DNA of 64,000 nt, taken from NCBI GenBank assembly GCA_009789175.1, contig CP046867.1, positions 248,001 to 312,000 on the forward strand, read 5' to 3'. The notes under the pieces were generated by a model that was not told the DNA's origin, searched no databases, and saw only the letters and a list, made by a program, of their open reading frames with translations. How positions within the stretch are numbered: position 1 is the first letter of the stretch; every line of letters begins with the position of its first letter. Shown here piece by piece: positions 52,482 through 60,609 of the stretch. Both the position numbers and the translations under genes were made by a program. The DNA comes from Salinibaculum litoreum (GTDB lineage Archaea; Halobacteriota; Halobacteria; Halobacteriales; Haloarculaceae).

Positions 52482-52917
52482 CCGATGGACTGAGGTGAAC
52501 TTGATTAATCGTACAATCCTACTGTATTGAGGGCGGATTCCGGGTTACATTGTAAGCGAAGAACACCCTGTCCAGAATCAGATAGTGAGAGTGATTTTCA
52601 GTACCCACCTTATTTGATGAGGTGGCTTCCACACCCTACTTGCTGGGAAACGACGTCAGAAACATATAAATTCAGGAAATATCTACGAACAGAAGGCGCG
52701 CATCATTTTCATCCTCCAAGCTCTGAAGTTGAGACTACAGTGGGTTTATCGGGACAGTGATGCGCAAATTTTACCGATTCAGTCATCGCAAACTATTTCA
52801 GATGGCTTTCCAAGCAGCTATTCTTATAAAATTACCAACCATATTGACGGGTTTTTTTTCGAGACTTTCAGCAGCGTATCCACTCAGACGGCATGCTAAC
52901 CTGAACAGAGCATCTCA
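52482..52917. other. AT-rich intergenic region, nothing recognised
   Basis: About 435 bp between the start of the last propeller gene and a transposase remnant. It is noticeably more AT-rich than its surroundings, contains a T8 run at about 52852-52859 and short open frames without protein-like composition. The outer end of the insertion sequence whose transposase ends at 52918 should lie here, but I could not find a convincing terminal inverted repeat. Confidence 0.4.
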
Positions 52918-53560
52918 CTACCCGCTGCCTGTCTCCTTCTTCAGCAGCGTTAGCGTGTTGTCCGCAGTAATCACCGGTGAGTCCTCATACTTGCCGATCA
53001 ACTTGACCTGCACGAGCAAATCGACCACTCGCCAGATCGAGTAGAGTAGACACGCGAACGCGAAGTAGAAGAACCGAAGCCCGAAATCCTTCGACGTAGT
53101 GGCAGCCATGAACCGCTTGATCGACCTGTATCCGCTCCCGATTTCCCACCTGTAGCCGTACTCACTGAGAAAGCCACTGCCCCGATTGGACATGAACACC
53201 GAATACTGTCGATGATCGTTGTGTTCTGAGTCCTCTTTCCGCCGATAGATGAGTGTCGTCTCGTGCCACTTATTCCTACCAAGATGGAGTTTTCTGTCGG
53301 TCTCGTAGCGGTCTTTCCGGTGTTTGAGTAATCGCTTCGCCTGAGCTTTCTCGCTGGTCTGCATTCGCTTCGGTACGACATTCAACAGTCCGCGCTGGCT
53401 AATCATCTCCAGAACGTGTTGACTATCGAACTCCCGATCCATCAAGACGTTGTCGACGTGAACGAGGCCCTCAGCAGAGTTGAGCAAATCTTCGACGATT
53501 TCCTTACGTGATTCGCCTTTCCGTACGGGACGAGCATCAAAGTCTCGTATTCCAGCCCTC
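52918..53560 (-). mobile_element. ISH-type IS4-family transposase, C-terminal remnant with mutated catalytic Glu
   Basis: The sense starts near 53540 at FDARPVRKGESRKEIVEDLLN and runs through NVLMDREFDSQHVLEM (second catalytic Asp), VVPKRMQTSEKAQAKRLL and YRRKEDSEHNDHRQYSV to LLVQVKLIGKYEDSPVITADNTLTLLKKETGSG. The signature Y-x2-R-x3-E-x6-K is present as YGYRWEIGSGYRSIK, but the catalytic Glu position is Gly. The N-terminal half is missing; the frame is open to 53607 with unrelated sequence. N-terminal pieces of the same family are at 22560-23385 and 58910-59109. It is inactive. Confidence 0.78.
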
Positions 53561-53705
53561 AAAGTGTCAATAGGCCATACGAGGTGAGAACACCTGTTTT
53601 GTAACATCGGAGAATATCATTGTACAATAGCAGTGTTTGATCCCCTCCGTTTGAGATGGTTCATACCGTTCTCACACGATAGTATCGACACAGTGGGCGG
53701 TTCTG

Positions 53706-53993
53706 CTAGGTGTTCTGTTGTTCAGGCTCAAGCATAATAGATCGCAAAATCAGCAACATCCCAACAGAGACGAGTACCGCTTGAACGAGCGCGGCTGAAA
53801 ATAGCGAGGTGTTGAACGTATTGAGAATAAGTCCTTCACAAACCGCGCCGATTCCGATAAAGACGAATCCGACCGAAACGTAGAACATCGGACTGCTTTC
53901 ACTCCGGCGATACGCATAGAACGCAAGATACGCAACAGAGAGACTCAGCGAGAGCGCGATCAGCTTTATGGCGATGATCGGGATGCTAATCAT
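53706..53993 (-). CDS. Three-helix membrane protein (DUF7521-like), 95 residues
   Basis: Three hydrophobic segments (AIKLIALSLSLSVAYLAFYAY, FYVSVGFVFIGIGAVCEGLIL, LVQAVLVSVGMLLILRSIML) joined by short polar loops. Small membrane proteins of this layout are commonly encoded directly after ArsR-like helix-turn-helix regulators in haloarchaea, as here. The start codon overlaps the regulator's stop by 4 bp (ATGA). Function is unknown; the pair may form a membrane-linked sensory unit. Confidence 0.75.
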   Translation of the reverse strand: MISIPIIAIKLIALSLSLSVAYLAFYAYRRSESSPMFYVSVGFVFIGIGAVCEGLILNTFNTSLFSAALVQAVLVSVGMLLILRSIMLEPEQQNT

Positions 53994-54349
53994 ATATTCT
54001 CGCGAAAATTGTTCCAGAGCGTGGTGAAGTTGTCGGCGAGTTCGTCCCGTGTCTCGACGGACAGTTCGAGCTCACCGTCGGAAATGGCGACGTGGAGCGT
54101 TTCGATTGTCGTCTCGAACCGTTGTTTGTGTTCGCCACCAGAACCAATCGTCGAATGGACCCTGATGAGACCGTGTTCCTGTAGGGTGGAGATCCGACGG
54201 TAGATTGTCGCCAACGACGCATCACATCGCCGACTGAGCTCTTTCGCCGTCTTGGGGGTTTTATCAGCAGCTAGCAAGATTTCCCGAGAGTAGTCGTCTG
54301 CGAAAAGCTCTAAGAGGGCCGCAGACTGGCTATTTTCCCCTGCCGTCAT
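53990..54349 (-). CDS. ArsR-like helix-turn-helix regulator
   Basis: A 119-residue winged-helix protein: LLELFADDYSREILLAADKTPKTAKELSRRCDASLATIYRRISTLQEHGLIRV is a classical ArsR/MarR-type domain with the recognition helix around SLATIYRRISTL. A beta wing (STIGSGGEHKQRFETTIETL) and a C-terminal helix follow. No cysteine pair for metal sensing is present. It overlaps the membrane-protein gene behind it by 4 bp and is divergent from the thiol-redox operon, whose upstream region contains a palindrome that could be its operator. Confidence 0.82.
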   Translation of the reverse strand: MTAGENSQSAALLELFADDYSREILLAADKTPKTAKELSRRCDASLATIYRRISTLQEHGLIRVHSTIGSGGEHKQRFETTIETLHVAISDGELELSVETRDELADNFTTLWNNFRENI

Positions 54350-54387
54350 ATGCCCATATTACGAGTTCATCTGCAAAGAAGCGACGA

Positions 54388-54402
54388 TTTGGTCACACCA
54401 AA
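54388..54402. promoter_or_regulatory. Candidate operator palindrome TTTGGT-CAC-ACCAAA
   Basis: A perfect 6-3-6 palindrome in the 65-bp space between the divergent regulator (ATG 54349) and the longer possible start of the redox operon (ATG 54415). Its position, directly between a helix-turn-helix gene and an operon, makes it the best operator candidate here. Whether it regulates one or both directions cannot be told from sequence. Confidence 0.45.
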
Positions 54403-54516
54403 CGTATCGTTGCTATGAACAACAAAACGGAGCTCCAACGAAACCGAATCAGCTTTTCTACGAACGAGCAAAGAGCCGGTCTGCTTTATTTACCGGAGAT
54501 CGAAACGGGGATAGGA

Positions 54517-54957
54517 ATGCGATCATCATCAAGACGTTACCTGAAAGCAGTAACCATCAGTGCCGGTACGTTCGTGCTCTTTGGGATTGTCACGGGCTTG
54601 ATTCCGAATCCTCTCTACATTCGGCAGGTACCACGAACGCCGCTGGACTATATCTTTCTTACCACTACTGCGGTCTTCTTGGGAGTATACACCTTCCAAC
54701 GAACCAACAACCAGCGCAATGACAAGAAGACGGCTACTGCAGGAACAGTGGTGGGCTTTCTGGCATTCGGCTGTCCAATCTGTAATGCGTTTCTGCTCGC
54801 CTTGTTCAGCAGCTCCGCGCTGATGACGTATTTCGACCCGTTACGATCCCTCTTAGGTATCGTAAGCGTCGTGTTCTTTGCAGGGCTTCTCTACAGCCGT
54901 TCACAGAGTTCATGTGACGCCTGTGGTATGGAAGAACAGGGAAGTCAAACTCACTAG
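54517..54957 (+). CDS. Membrane protein with a CPIC cysteine pair
   Basis: A 146-residue protein with four hydrophobic segments. The third begins GFLAFGCPICNAFLLALFSSSALM, a CxxC pair inside the membrane flank. A second cysteine pair (CDAC) ends the protein. I prefer ATG 54517: a TATA-like TTTATTTA lies about 30 bp upstream and the protein starts directly with a basic residue cluster and helix. An ATG at 54415 would add 34 residues. A CxxC pair in a membrane protein next to Sco, TlpA and CcdA suggests a role in disulfide or metal transfer. The gene is the first of the five-gene operon. Confidence 0.68.
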   Translation: MRSSSRRYLKAVTISAGTFVLFGIVTGLIPNPLYIRQVPRTPLDYIFLTTTAVFLGVYTFQRTNNQRNDKKTATAGTVVGFLAFGCPICNAFLLALFSSSALMTYFDPLRSLLGIVSVVFFAGLLYSRSQSSCDACGMEEQGSQTH

Positions 54958-54969
54958 CAAACATACAGA

Positions 54970-55230
54970 ATGACAGACACTGCAACAGGCGAAGCTGAAG
55001 ACACGGACTCGAAGAACAGATGGCCATTGATCGGGCTCGGCGGAGCCGTAAGTCTCTGCTGTCTCTTTGCGGCACCAGCAGCGACAGGTGCAACCGGAGC
55101 CACCGTTGCTGGAGGGGCCACAGCGGCATTCGGTGGCGGCATAATTCGAATCCTTGTCTCAGCCATAGCTGTTGGGATTGTTGGCGTTGCCATCCAACTG
55201 TGGCCCTCTTCGTCGTCCTGCGAACAATAA
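54970..55230 (+). CDS. Small membrane protein with a Cys-Cys pair (MerT-like pattern)
   Basis: An 86-residue protein with an acidic N-terminus, a first helix containing GGAVSLCCLFAAPAATGA and a second helix (IIRILVSAIAVGIVGVAIQLW). The adjacent cysteines in helix 1 followed by small residues recall the metal-binding cysteines of MerT/MerF mercury transporters, although the protein is shorter. It starts 12 bp after the previous gene. In this context it may handle copper or another soft metal for the Sco-like protein, or take part in thiol redox; that is inference. Confidence 0.65.
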   Translation: MTDTATGEAEDTDSKNRWPLIGLGGAVSLCCLFAAPAATGATGATVAGGATAAFGGGIIRILVSAIAVGIVGVAIQLWPSSSSCEQ

Positions 55231-55304
55231 ACATAGACATACCTTCTTTGCTGGCAGTGCAAAACGCCAGATGATACTTGTTTGGATGATGGTAAGCCAA
55301 GGAT

Positions 55305-55991
55305 ATGGATCGACGAAGGTATTTACAGTTGATCGCCGCAGCCGGGACTACCGCAAGCGTCGCTGGTTGCCTCGGCGTACTTACTGAATCTGGCGCTGAG
55401 GGAACAGTCCTTGGCCCGCCTGAACAGGATCTAAGTGAAGCCGCTCATCCGAGCTACGGTAACGAGATGCCCGAGTTCACCGTCCCCGACCCGATTACGG
55501 GTGAAGATATTTCAACGACTGATTTTGAAGGGGAGCGAACCATCCTCTGGACATCGTTCTACACGAATTGTCCGGACGGCGTTTGTCCCGCCCTTATTCT
55601 CCGACTGCGGCGGGCACAGGAAGTCGCTGCCGAGGGTGGGTACGGCGACGCCCCCGCCTTTCTCGCACACACCTTCGACCCCGAGCGCGACACGGCCGAT
55701 GTCCTCCGCGAGTACGCCCGCCAGCAGGGGGTCAATCCCGACGCCGGTAACTGGCACTTCCTTCGACCGGAGAGCTATGAGGCAGGGCAGGAACTGCTAG
55801 AAGAACAGTTCGGGCTCGTCATCGAGAAGCGACCTGCTGAGGATCTCCAGAATCTGGAGTATCAGTTCCCGCACTATGGGCTGATCCTCCTCGTGAACGA
55901 GCGTGGTATCGTCGAACGGGCGTACCCGAACGGTTCGTCGGTCGATGTCGAGACCATCGAAAATGATTTCGAGCAGGTGGTCACGGGATGA
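55305..55991 (+). CDS. Sco1/SenC-like thioredoxin-fold lipoprotein
   Basis: A 228-residue secreted protein. The N-terminus MDRRRYLQLIAAAGTTASVAGCLG has a twin-arginine-like motif and a lipobox with Cys22, so it is probably an exported lipoprotein. The Sco-family segment FTVPDPITGEDISTTDFEGERTILWTSFYTNCPDGVCP contains the two metal-binding cysteines (C-P-D-G-V-C), and a late histidine lies in QFPHYGLILL. Sco proteins deliver copper to cytochrome oxidase or act as thiol oxidoreductases. The 4-bp overlap with the next gene indicates coupling. Confidence 0.85.
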   Translation: MDRRRYLQLIAAAGTTASVAGCLGVLTESGAEGTVLGPPEQDLSEAAHPSYGNEMPEFTVPDPITGEDISTTDFEGERTILWTSFYTNCPDGVCPALILRLRRAQEVAAEGGYGDAPAFLAHTFDPERDTADVLREYARQQGVNPDAGNWHFLRPESYEAGQELLEEQFGLVIEKRPAEDLQNLEYQFPHYGLILLVNERGIVERAYPNGSSVDVETIENDFEQVVTG

Positions 55992-56536
55992 AGCGTCGGA
56001 ACTTCCTTGCTGGGCTCGCTAGTGTCGGGGCAATTGGTGGCGCTGGACTCGTTGCGACCGGGACAATCCCTGATACCTTCAGCAACGGGAGCGAGACACC
56101 GGAGCCAGTCGAGCCGACGACACTCGACACGATCGAAGCGCCAGGAAGCCGCGATGGTGAGGTGACGATCCCCCCAGATAATCAAGCCACATTCGTCGAC
56201 TTCTTCGGGACCTGGTGTACGCCCTGTGTGGAACAGATGCCAGCACTCGGTGAGGCCGAGGACCGGATTGGTGACGAGGTGCTATTCCTCTCGGTAACGA
56301 CCGAAGACGTCGGTGGTTCGGTGAGTGAGGAAACGGTTGTCGAGTGGTGGCGCGAGAACGACGGCGACTGGTTAGTCGCTGCCGACGTGACCGCCGAACT
56401 TGCAGCGAAGCTCAATGTCGGATATTACCCGACTGCTGTGGCGCTCGATGCGACTGGGCGAATCCAGTGGTCTGAGAAGGGAATTCATACCGCTGACGAG
56501 ATCGTCTCGGGGATCAAAACCGCTCTCAACGCATGA
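55988..56536 (+). CDS. TlpA/ResA-like thiol-disulfide oxidoreductase
   Basis: A 182-residue exported thioredoxin-fold protein: the signal MKRRNFLAGLASVGAIGGAGLV has a twin-arginine-like start, and the active site is FFGTWCTPCVEQMPAL with the CxxC redox pair. The cis-proline region is GYYPTAVALD. TlpA/ResA proteins keep apocytochrome c cysteines reduced outside the membrane, receiving electrons from CcdA, which is encoded next with a 4-bp overlap. The upstream 4-bp overlap with the Sco-like gene ties all three into one module. Confidence 0.9.
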   Translation: MKRRNFLAGLASVGAIGGAGLVATGTIPDTFSNGSETPEPVEPTTLDTIEAPGSRDGEVTIPPDNQATFVDFFGTWCTPCVEQMPALGEAEDRIGDEVLFLSVTTEDVGGSVSEETVVEWWRENDGDWLVAADVTAELAAKLNVGYYPTAVALDATGRIQWSEKGIHTADEIVSGIKTALNA

Positions 56537-57198
56537 TCAGCGAGACGCTTCTGACAAATGTCTCGTTCGCACTCACAGCGGGTGTAGCAACGTTCTTTTC
56601 ACCCTGTGCGTACCCTCTGCTGCCGGGCTACGTTGGCTTCTACGTGAACTCTACTGACACCGAAAGCGCCTCTGTCACAGGTGCGGGGATTCGAGGCGTG
56701 GCAGCCGCGTTGGGCGTACTTGCGACGTTTGCGTTGCTGGGCGGGGCAACGGCATGGGTCGGCCACGAGGCACTGTCAGACATCACAATTTTCGAGACGT
56801 TAGTCGGTGGATTGCTCATCGTCTTCGGATTACTTGTCGCATTCGACCGGGCTCCGTCACTGTCATTATCACTTCCAAAGCGCCGATCAAGCATTCTCGG
56901 CTTCGGTCTTTTTGGCGCGGGATACGCACTGGCTGGTGCCGGATGCGTCGCCCCAGTCTTCCTCGCAGTCGTAGCCCGGGCCATCACCCTCCCGACCGAA
57001 GCAGCGGTGCTCGTATTAGGAGTCTACGCTGGCATCGTTGCTGTACTAATGGCTTCAACAACCGTCGCAACCGGTGCCGGTATCATCAGTAATGCAAATC
57101 GCGTAATGGCCCATTCCGGATGGCTCAAACGGCTCTCCGGCGTTGTGATGATCGTTGCTGGAGTCGGCCAACTCTATCTCTCGCTCATTGTATACTGA
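56533..57198 (+). CDS. ccdA: CcdA-type cytochrome c biogenesis / thiol transfer protein
   Basis: A 221-residue protein with six hydrophobic segments. The two conserved cysteines occur in FFSPCAYPLLPGY (helix 1) and LAGAGCVAPVFLA (helix 4), the signature of CcdA/DsbD-beta proteins that pass electrons from cytoplasmic thioredoxin to extracytoplasmic thiol proteins. It overlaps the TlpA-like gene by 4 bp, its natural acceptor. The operon thus encodes a whole electron-transfer path: CcdA, then TlpA-like, then Sco-like, plus two cysteine-pair membrane proteins. Confidence 0.92.
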   Translation: MISETLLTNVSFALTAGVATFFSPCAYPLLPGYVGFYVNSTDTESASVTGAGIRGVAAALGVLATFALLGGATAWVGHEALSDITIFETLVGGLLIVFGLLVAFDRAPSLSLSLPKRRSSILGFGLFGAGYALAGAGCVAPVFLAVVARAITLPTEAAVLVLGVYAGIVAVLMASTTVATGAGIISNANRVMAHSGWLKRLSGVVMIVAGVGQLYLSLIVY

Positions 57199-57245
57199 AC
57201 AATTATCCAATGATGATCGATCGTCGAAGGATATGGCTTCTCCCT

Positions 57246-58322
57246 TCAAAGAGGACGTTGTTCAACGTATTCGCGTGTCTTTCCCTGCAACACGTATTCA
57301 GTCTGTTGGAGGCCTTCGATCGTCCCCGAACCAGTGATGAACATCGCCGTCTGTAGTTCAGCGATCAGGTCCTCGACTCGTTCGATGACAGCGTCTGGCC
57401 CGTCTGTAGCCGGTTTCAGGAACGGTTTCGCCAGCCCGCCGGCGAGGGCACCTAATGCAATCGCTTTTGCCACGTCTAATCCTGTCCGGACACCCCCACT
57501 CGCGATTACGCACTCGTGTTCGGCAACACACTCGATCGTGCTCGCAGCGGTTGGGATACCCCATTCTCGGAATAGGGTGCCGATCCGTTTCTGTCGTGGT
57601 GCATTCGCGGCCGCTGCACGGTAGGCTTCGATCCCAGACCACGTCGTACCGCCTTTTCCAGCGACATCAATTGCGTCAACCCCTGCCGCGGTTAGCTTTC
57701 GGGCAGTCTCCCCGGAGATTCCGTTGCCCGTTTCTTTGACGATGATCGGCACTGAAAGGCCCTCAGATACTTGTTCGATCGCAGCTAAACAGTCCCGTCC
57801 ATTGACATCCCCTTCTGGTTGGGCGGCTTCCTGGAGAAAGTTCAGGTGGACCGCGAGCGCATCGGCTTCGATCATCTCGACCGCACGTTCAACTGTTTCG
57901 ATGTCGTACTCCCGGAGTTGTGCCGCGCCAAGATTTCCGTAGATGAACGCATCAGGCGCGGCATCGCGGACGACGGTATACGATTCAAGCACGCTAGTAT
58001 CGTCGAGTTCGAGGCCAGCTCGCTGGCTTCCGAGCCCCATCGCGATGCCAGTCTCGCTGGCAGCACGAGCCAACGCCCGATTGATTTCTGTGGTGTTTTC
58101 GTGCCCCCCGGTCATACTCTCGATGAAGATTGGAGCGGATAGCTTATGTCCCAGAAATTCGATGGACAGGTCGATAGCGTCGTAATCAAGTTCCGGGAGC
58201 GCGTCATGGACGAGCTGAATGTCTTCGAAACCTGTGCCTGTGGTTTCGACGTCTCGCTCCTGTACGATCCGGAGGTGGTCGTCTTTTCGATCTTCAGTCT
58301 CCGATGGTCCCTGCCCTGTCAT
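57246..58322 (-). CDS. fni: Type 2 isopentenyl-diphosphate delta-isomerase
   Basis: A 358-residue FMN-dependent isomerase that interconverts isopentenyl and dimethylallyl diphosphate, the branch step of archaeal isoprenoid lipid synthesis. Family features include RKDDHLRIV at the start, [70 protein letters not shown] and [19 protein letters not shown] (FMN phosphate-binding end of the barrel). I chose ATG 58322; an upstream ATG at 58349 adds only a hydrophobic stretch. Haloarchaea normally have a chromosomal copy, so this may be a second, accessory version. Confidence 0.93.
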   Translation of the reverse strand: MTGQGPSETEDRKDDHLRIVQERDVETTGTGFEDIQLVHDALPELDYDAIDLSIEFLGHKLSAPIFIESMTGGHENTTEINRALARAASETGIAMGLGSQRAGLELDDTSVLESYTVVRDAAPDAFIYGNLGAAQLREYDIETVERAVEMIEADALAVHLNFLQEAAQPEGDVNGRDCLAAIEQVSEGLSVPIIVKETGNGISGETARKLTAAGVDAIDVAGKGGTTWSGIEAYRAAAANAPRQKRIGTLFREWGIPTAASTIECVAEHECVIASGGVRTGLDVAKAIALGALAGGLAKPFLKPATDGPDAVIERVEDLIAELQTAMFITGSGTIEGLQQTEYVLQGKTREYVEQRPL

Positions 58323-58598
58323 TAACTGAACTTGCAAAAGGAGTAGCAAAAGTACACTGGTATTTTGACTGTTCAGCGTATTGGGTACTCTTGGGATGTA
58401 GTAATCGCCCCCGCGATGTACTCTAAATCAGCATATTGGTCGGTACATCAAGTCGATGCACAGAGGGGCTGATCAGGAAGCATTTGATTTTGCAGCCGGT
58501 TCGGGGTGTCTAATGTAAAAATCGCCGATCATTCTACACGGAACAACTTCTAGTCCATTGGAATAGATATTCTGTAGTTACAATGACGTGGCAACGCA
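58323..58598. other. AT-rich region without a recognised gene
   Basis: About 275 bp upstream of the isomerase; it presumably holds the isomerase promoter on the minus strand. No protein-like frame or palindrome was found. The three-copy motif begins directly after it, at 58599. Confidence 0.4.
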
Positions 58599-58628
58599 TA
58601 TGCGTCGAGAACACCAGTCTCAACTACT
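58599..58628. repeat. Copy 2 of the three-copy 30-bp motif (possible IS terminus)
   Basis: TATGCGTCGAGAACACCAGT followed by CTCAACTACT. It aligns to copy 1 without gaps and matches it exactly from CCAGTCTCAACTACT to the end. The transposase N-terminal remnant at 58910-59109 lies to the right on the minus strand, the arrangement expected if this is the downstream outer end of an insertion sequence that lost its middle. Confidence 0.55.
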
Positions 58629-58909
58629 GAGGAACTTAATCGAGTTGAGAGCTAGGACTGAATGCATTTGTCCTTGGACGGTTGTACTGAACGGACCTCT
58701 CGTGCTGAATACGCACACATACTGAACGCGAGCGACTCCGATTACTGTCAACAATGGCGGTCTCGCACTCGCTCGGGTAAGCCCATCGCCCACAGCTGGG
58801 GCACTCCGCGAGCCTTTCGGCACCTCAGCGTCTAACTCCAGCAGCGCCACATGGATCTGCTCGCGGGCGGCTGTAGCGCCCGCGTGTAGGCCTGAGCCAG
58901 CGGGCGGAT

Positions 58910-59109
58910 CGTGCAAGATGAACTGGCCTATCGAGTCGTGTTCGTCGTGGTCAAACCAAATTCCGACACGACGCGTACGTCGGATTCCAGCCCGGTGAGC
59001 GAGGGTCGGTCGTACAGCGGCGTCGAGTCGTACACGGGCCACTCAGCGTACGAACGCCGAGCGATACTTCGAAAGACAGTTCGCTGGAAATCACGAGCCA
59101 ACGCCACGC
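58910..59109 (-). mobile_element. ISH-type transposase N-terminal fragment
   Basis: Minus-strand sense begins at about 59109 with LSVALARDFQRTVFRSIARRSYAEWPVYDSTPLYDRPSLTG, then LESDVRVVSE, and after a one-base shift FDHDEHDSIGQF. The same blocks occur at 22560-23385 (RTVFRQIAQLSYVDWPTYESSPLFDRTSLPG ... FQHDDHDTVDQF). Only about 65 codons remain, and the catalytic domain is absent. The rest of 58629-58909 has no recognisable coding sense. Confidence 0.62.
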
Positions 59110-59535
59110 TCAGAAATCCTCGGTGAAGACTCTCACCTCGCCTTCGTTGGTAATTCCGACATCAATAGTCGTCTTCAGTTCGTTCTGGTTTGTACACTCT
59201 TCGAGAACCCCATAGAGATGTGTATAGAGCTCTGGACGACAGTAGGCGATTTTGATGCCAGCTTCGTCTGCATGTGAATAGACGCTGGCGACCAACTTAT
59301 CGAAACTTGTCCCCGAAGAGACGGAAAACTGGATCGGCGACCGAACCGTCCGGACGAGTTCCAATGTTCGACGAGCCTTTTCGATGTTCTGTTCTGCCGC
59401 TCGTTCGATAGCACTGATATTCGAGTCAGTTGTTCCCAGTCGGTCCGCAACTTCCTGCTGTGTCTGCCCTTGCTCTCGGAGTTCGAGTATCTCCACCTGC
59501 CGCTCAGTCAATGTCGTCGATTCTGCAGAGGTCAT
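59110..59535 (-). CDS. Tfx-family DNA-binding regulator
   Basis: A 141-residue protein. Residues 9-55 form a helix-turn-helix of the sigma-factor-like Tfx type (LTERQVEILELREQGQTQQEVADRLGTTDSNISAIERAAEQNIEKARRTL). The C-terminal domain (residues 70-141) is a small alpha/beta domain ending VFTEDF. Tfx was described in a methanogen as a regulator binding downstream of the molybdenum formylmethanofuran dehydrogenase promoter. Here it is divergent from a molybdate/tungstate transporter operon with overlapping palindromes between them, so it is probably the oxyanion-responsive regulator of that operon. Confidence 0.88.
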   Translation of the reverse strand: MTSAESTTLTERQVEILELREQGQTQQEVADRLGTTDSNISAIERAAEQNIEKARRTLELVRTVRSPIQFSVSSGTSFDKLVASVYSHADEAGIKIAYCRPELYTHLYGVLEECTNQNELKTTIDVGITNEGEVRVFTEDF

Positions 59536-59541
59536 ACAGGG

Positions 59542-59578
59542 TCAAACAGATGTGTTTGAGATAAGTTTTTCTCTCAAA
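59542..59578. promoter_or_regulatory. Overlapping palindromes between tfx and the oxyanion transporter
   Basis: The 63-bp divergent region contains TCAAACA-GATG-TGTTTGA (59542-59559, perfect) and TTTGAGA ... TCTCAAA (59555-59578), which overlap by the shared TTTGA. Half-sites TCAAAC occur three times, at 59542 and 59574 in one orientation and as GTTTGA at 59554 in the other. Such overlapping dyads in the only intergenic space of a regulator and a transporter operon are strong operator candidates for the Tfx-like protein. Confidence 0.6.
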
Positions 59579-59598
59579 CGGGTCTCGATCTTGTATGA

Positions 59599-60609
59599 AT
59601 GACTGATGGATCCCCTACTGCGCGACGACGATTTCTCCTGACTGCTGGCACGGCGGCCGTCGCTGGTATTGCGGGCTGTACAAGTTGGACCAATCAAGAT
59701 GGGAGTCGATCGACGATCACCATCCTCGCGGCTGGCAGCCTCCAGAATGCACTAGCTAACGGGCTCAAGCCTGCTGTAGATGTCCCAGTTAACATCGAAT
59801 CGCACGGCTCGGCGACGGTCGCTCGAATGATCGACGAGGGACAACGTGACCCCGACATCGTCTCGGTCGCCGACGTGGCGCTGTTCGAGGAGCCGCTGTC
59901 AGCTCCGTGGTACTCCGTTTTCACCAGCAACTCCGTCGTCATCGCGTACAATCCGGACACGGCTGGCGGGGAACGTCTGGCCGACGCCGGAACCAAGCGT
60001 TGGTACGAACCAATGGTCGACGGGGATGTGAACATCGGTCGAACCGACCCTGATCAAGACCCACTTGGATATCGTGCCCTATTCATGCTCGAACTCGCCT
60101 CACGCTACTACGACGATGCATCGAATCTCAGAGAACAGATCCTTCAGCAGGATCAGATCTATCCCGAAACATCGTTGATCAGCCAGTTCGAAACCGGTTC
60201 CATCGACGCTGCTATTGCCTACCGCAATATGGCCGTCGAACGCGATTACGAGTACATCGAGTTACCGGACCAGATCAATCTGAGTAATCCACAGTATACC
60301 GAGAATTGGTACTCGACAACCTCGTACACCCTGCCAAACGGCCAGGAAATCCACGGTGGGCTCATCAGTTACGGCTCGACCATTCGGCACATGAGCGACG
60401 CTGCAGTTTCCGTGTTCGACATCCATACGACCGGGAGTTATCTCGAAGAGCACGGATTCCTCCTACGCGATCAATTCCTTTCCTATACGGGCGACGTGCC
60501 CCAGAGTGTCAGACAGGTAACCGATCAATCCAGCGAGACTCAATCCCGACTCGGCGGACCAGATAAAGAGCTATCGTCGACGGTCTCGGACATTACTGTC
60601 CTGGTTTGA
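59599..60609 (+). CDS. Molybdate/tungstate-binding lipoprotein (ModA/WtpA family)
   Basis: A 336-residue extracellular binding protein. The N-terminus has a twin-arginine-like RRRFLL and a lipobox (GIAGC), as usual for haloarchaeal binding proteins. The mature start ITILAAGSLQNAL with the following serine and SHGSATVARMIDEGQRDPDIVSVADVALF is typical of ModA/WtpA oxyanion-binding domains, and GRTDPDQDPLGYRALFMLELASRYY matches the WtpA type. It would capture molybdate or tungstate and deliver it to the permease encoded directly after it. The ATG at 59599 follows an in-frame stop of a short leader frame. Confidence 0.88.
   Translation: MTDGSPTARRRFLLTAGTAAVAGIAGCTSWTNQDGSRSTITILAAGSLQNALANGLKPAVDVPVNIESHGSATVARMIDEGQRDPDIVSVADVALFEEPLSAPWYSVFTSNSVVIAYNPDTAGGERLADAGTKRWYEPMVDGDVNIGRTDPDQDPLGYRALFMLELASRYYDDASNLREQILQQDQIYPETSLISQFETGSIDAAIAYRNMAVERDYEYIELPDQINLSNPQYTENWYSTTSYTLPNGQEIHGGLISYGSTIRHMSDAAVSVFDIHTTGSYLEEHGFLLRDQFLSYTGDVPQSVRQVTDQSSETQSRLGGPDKELSSTVSDITVLV

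Noticed and set aside
58620-59042. 140-residue minus-strand frame over the transposase remnant
   Set aside because: Only a short stretch (FDHDEHDSIGQF) matches transposase sense after a frameshift; the rest is Ala/Arg-rich and not conserved with anything visible.
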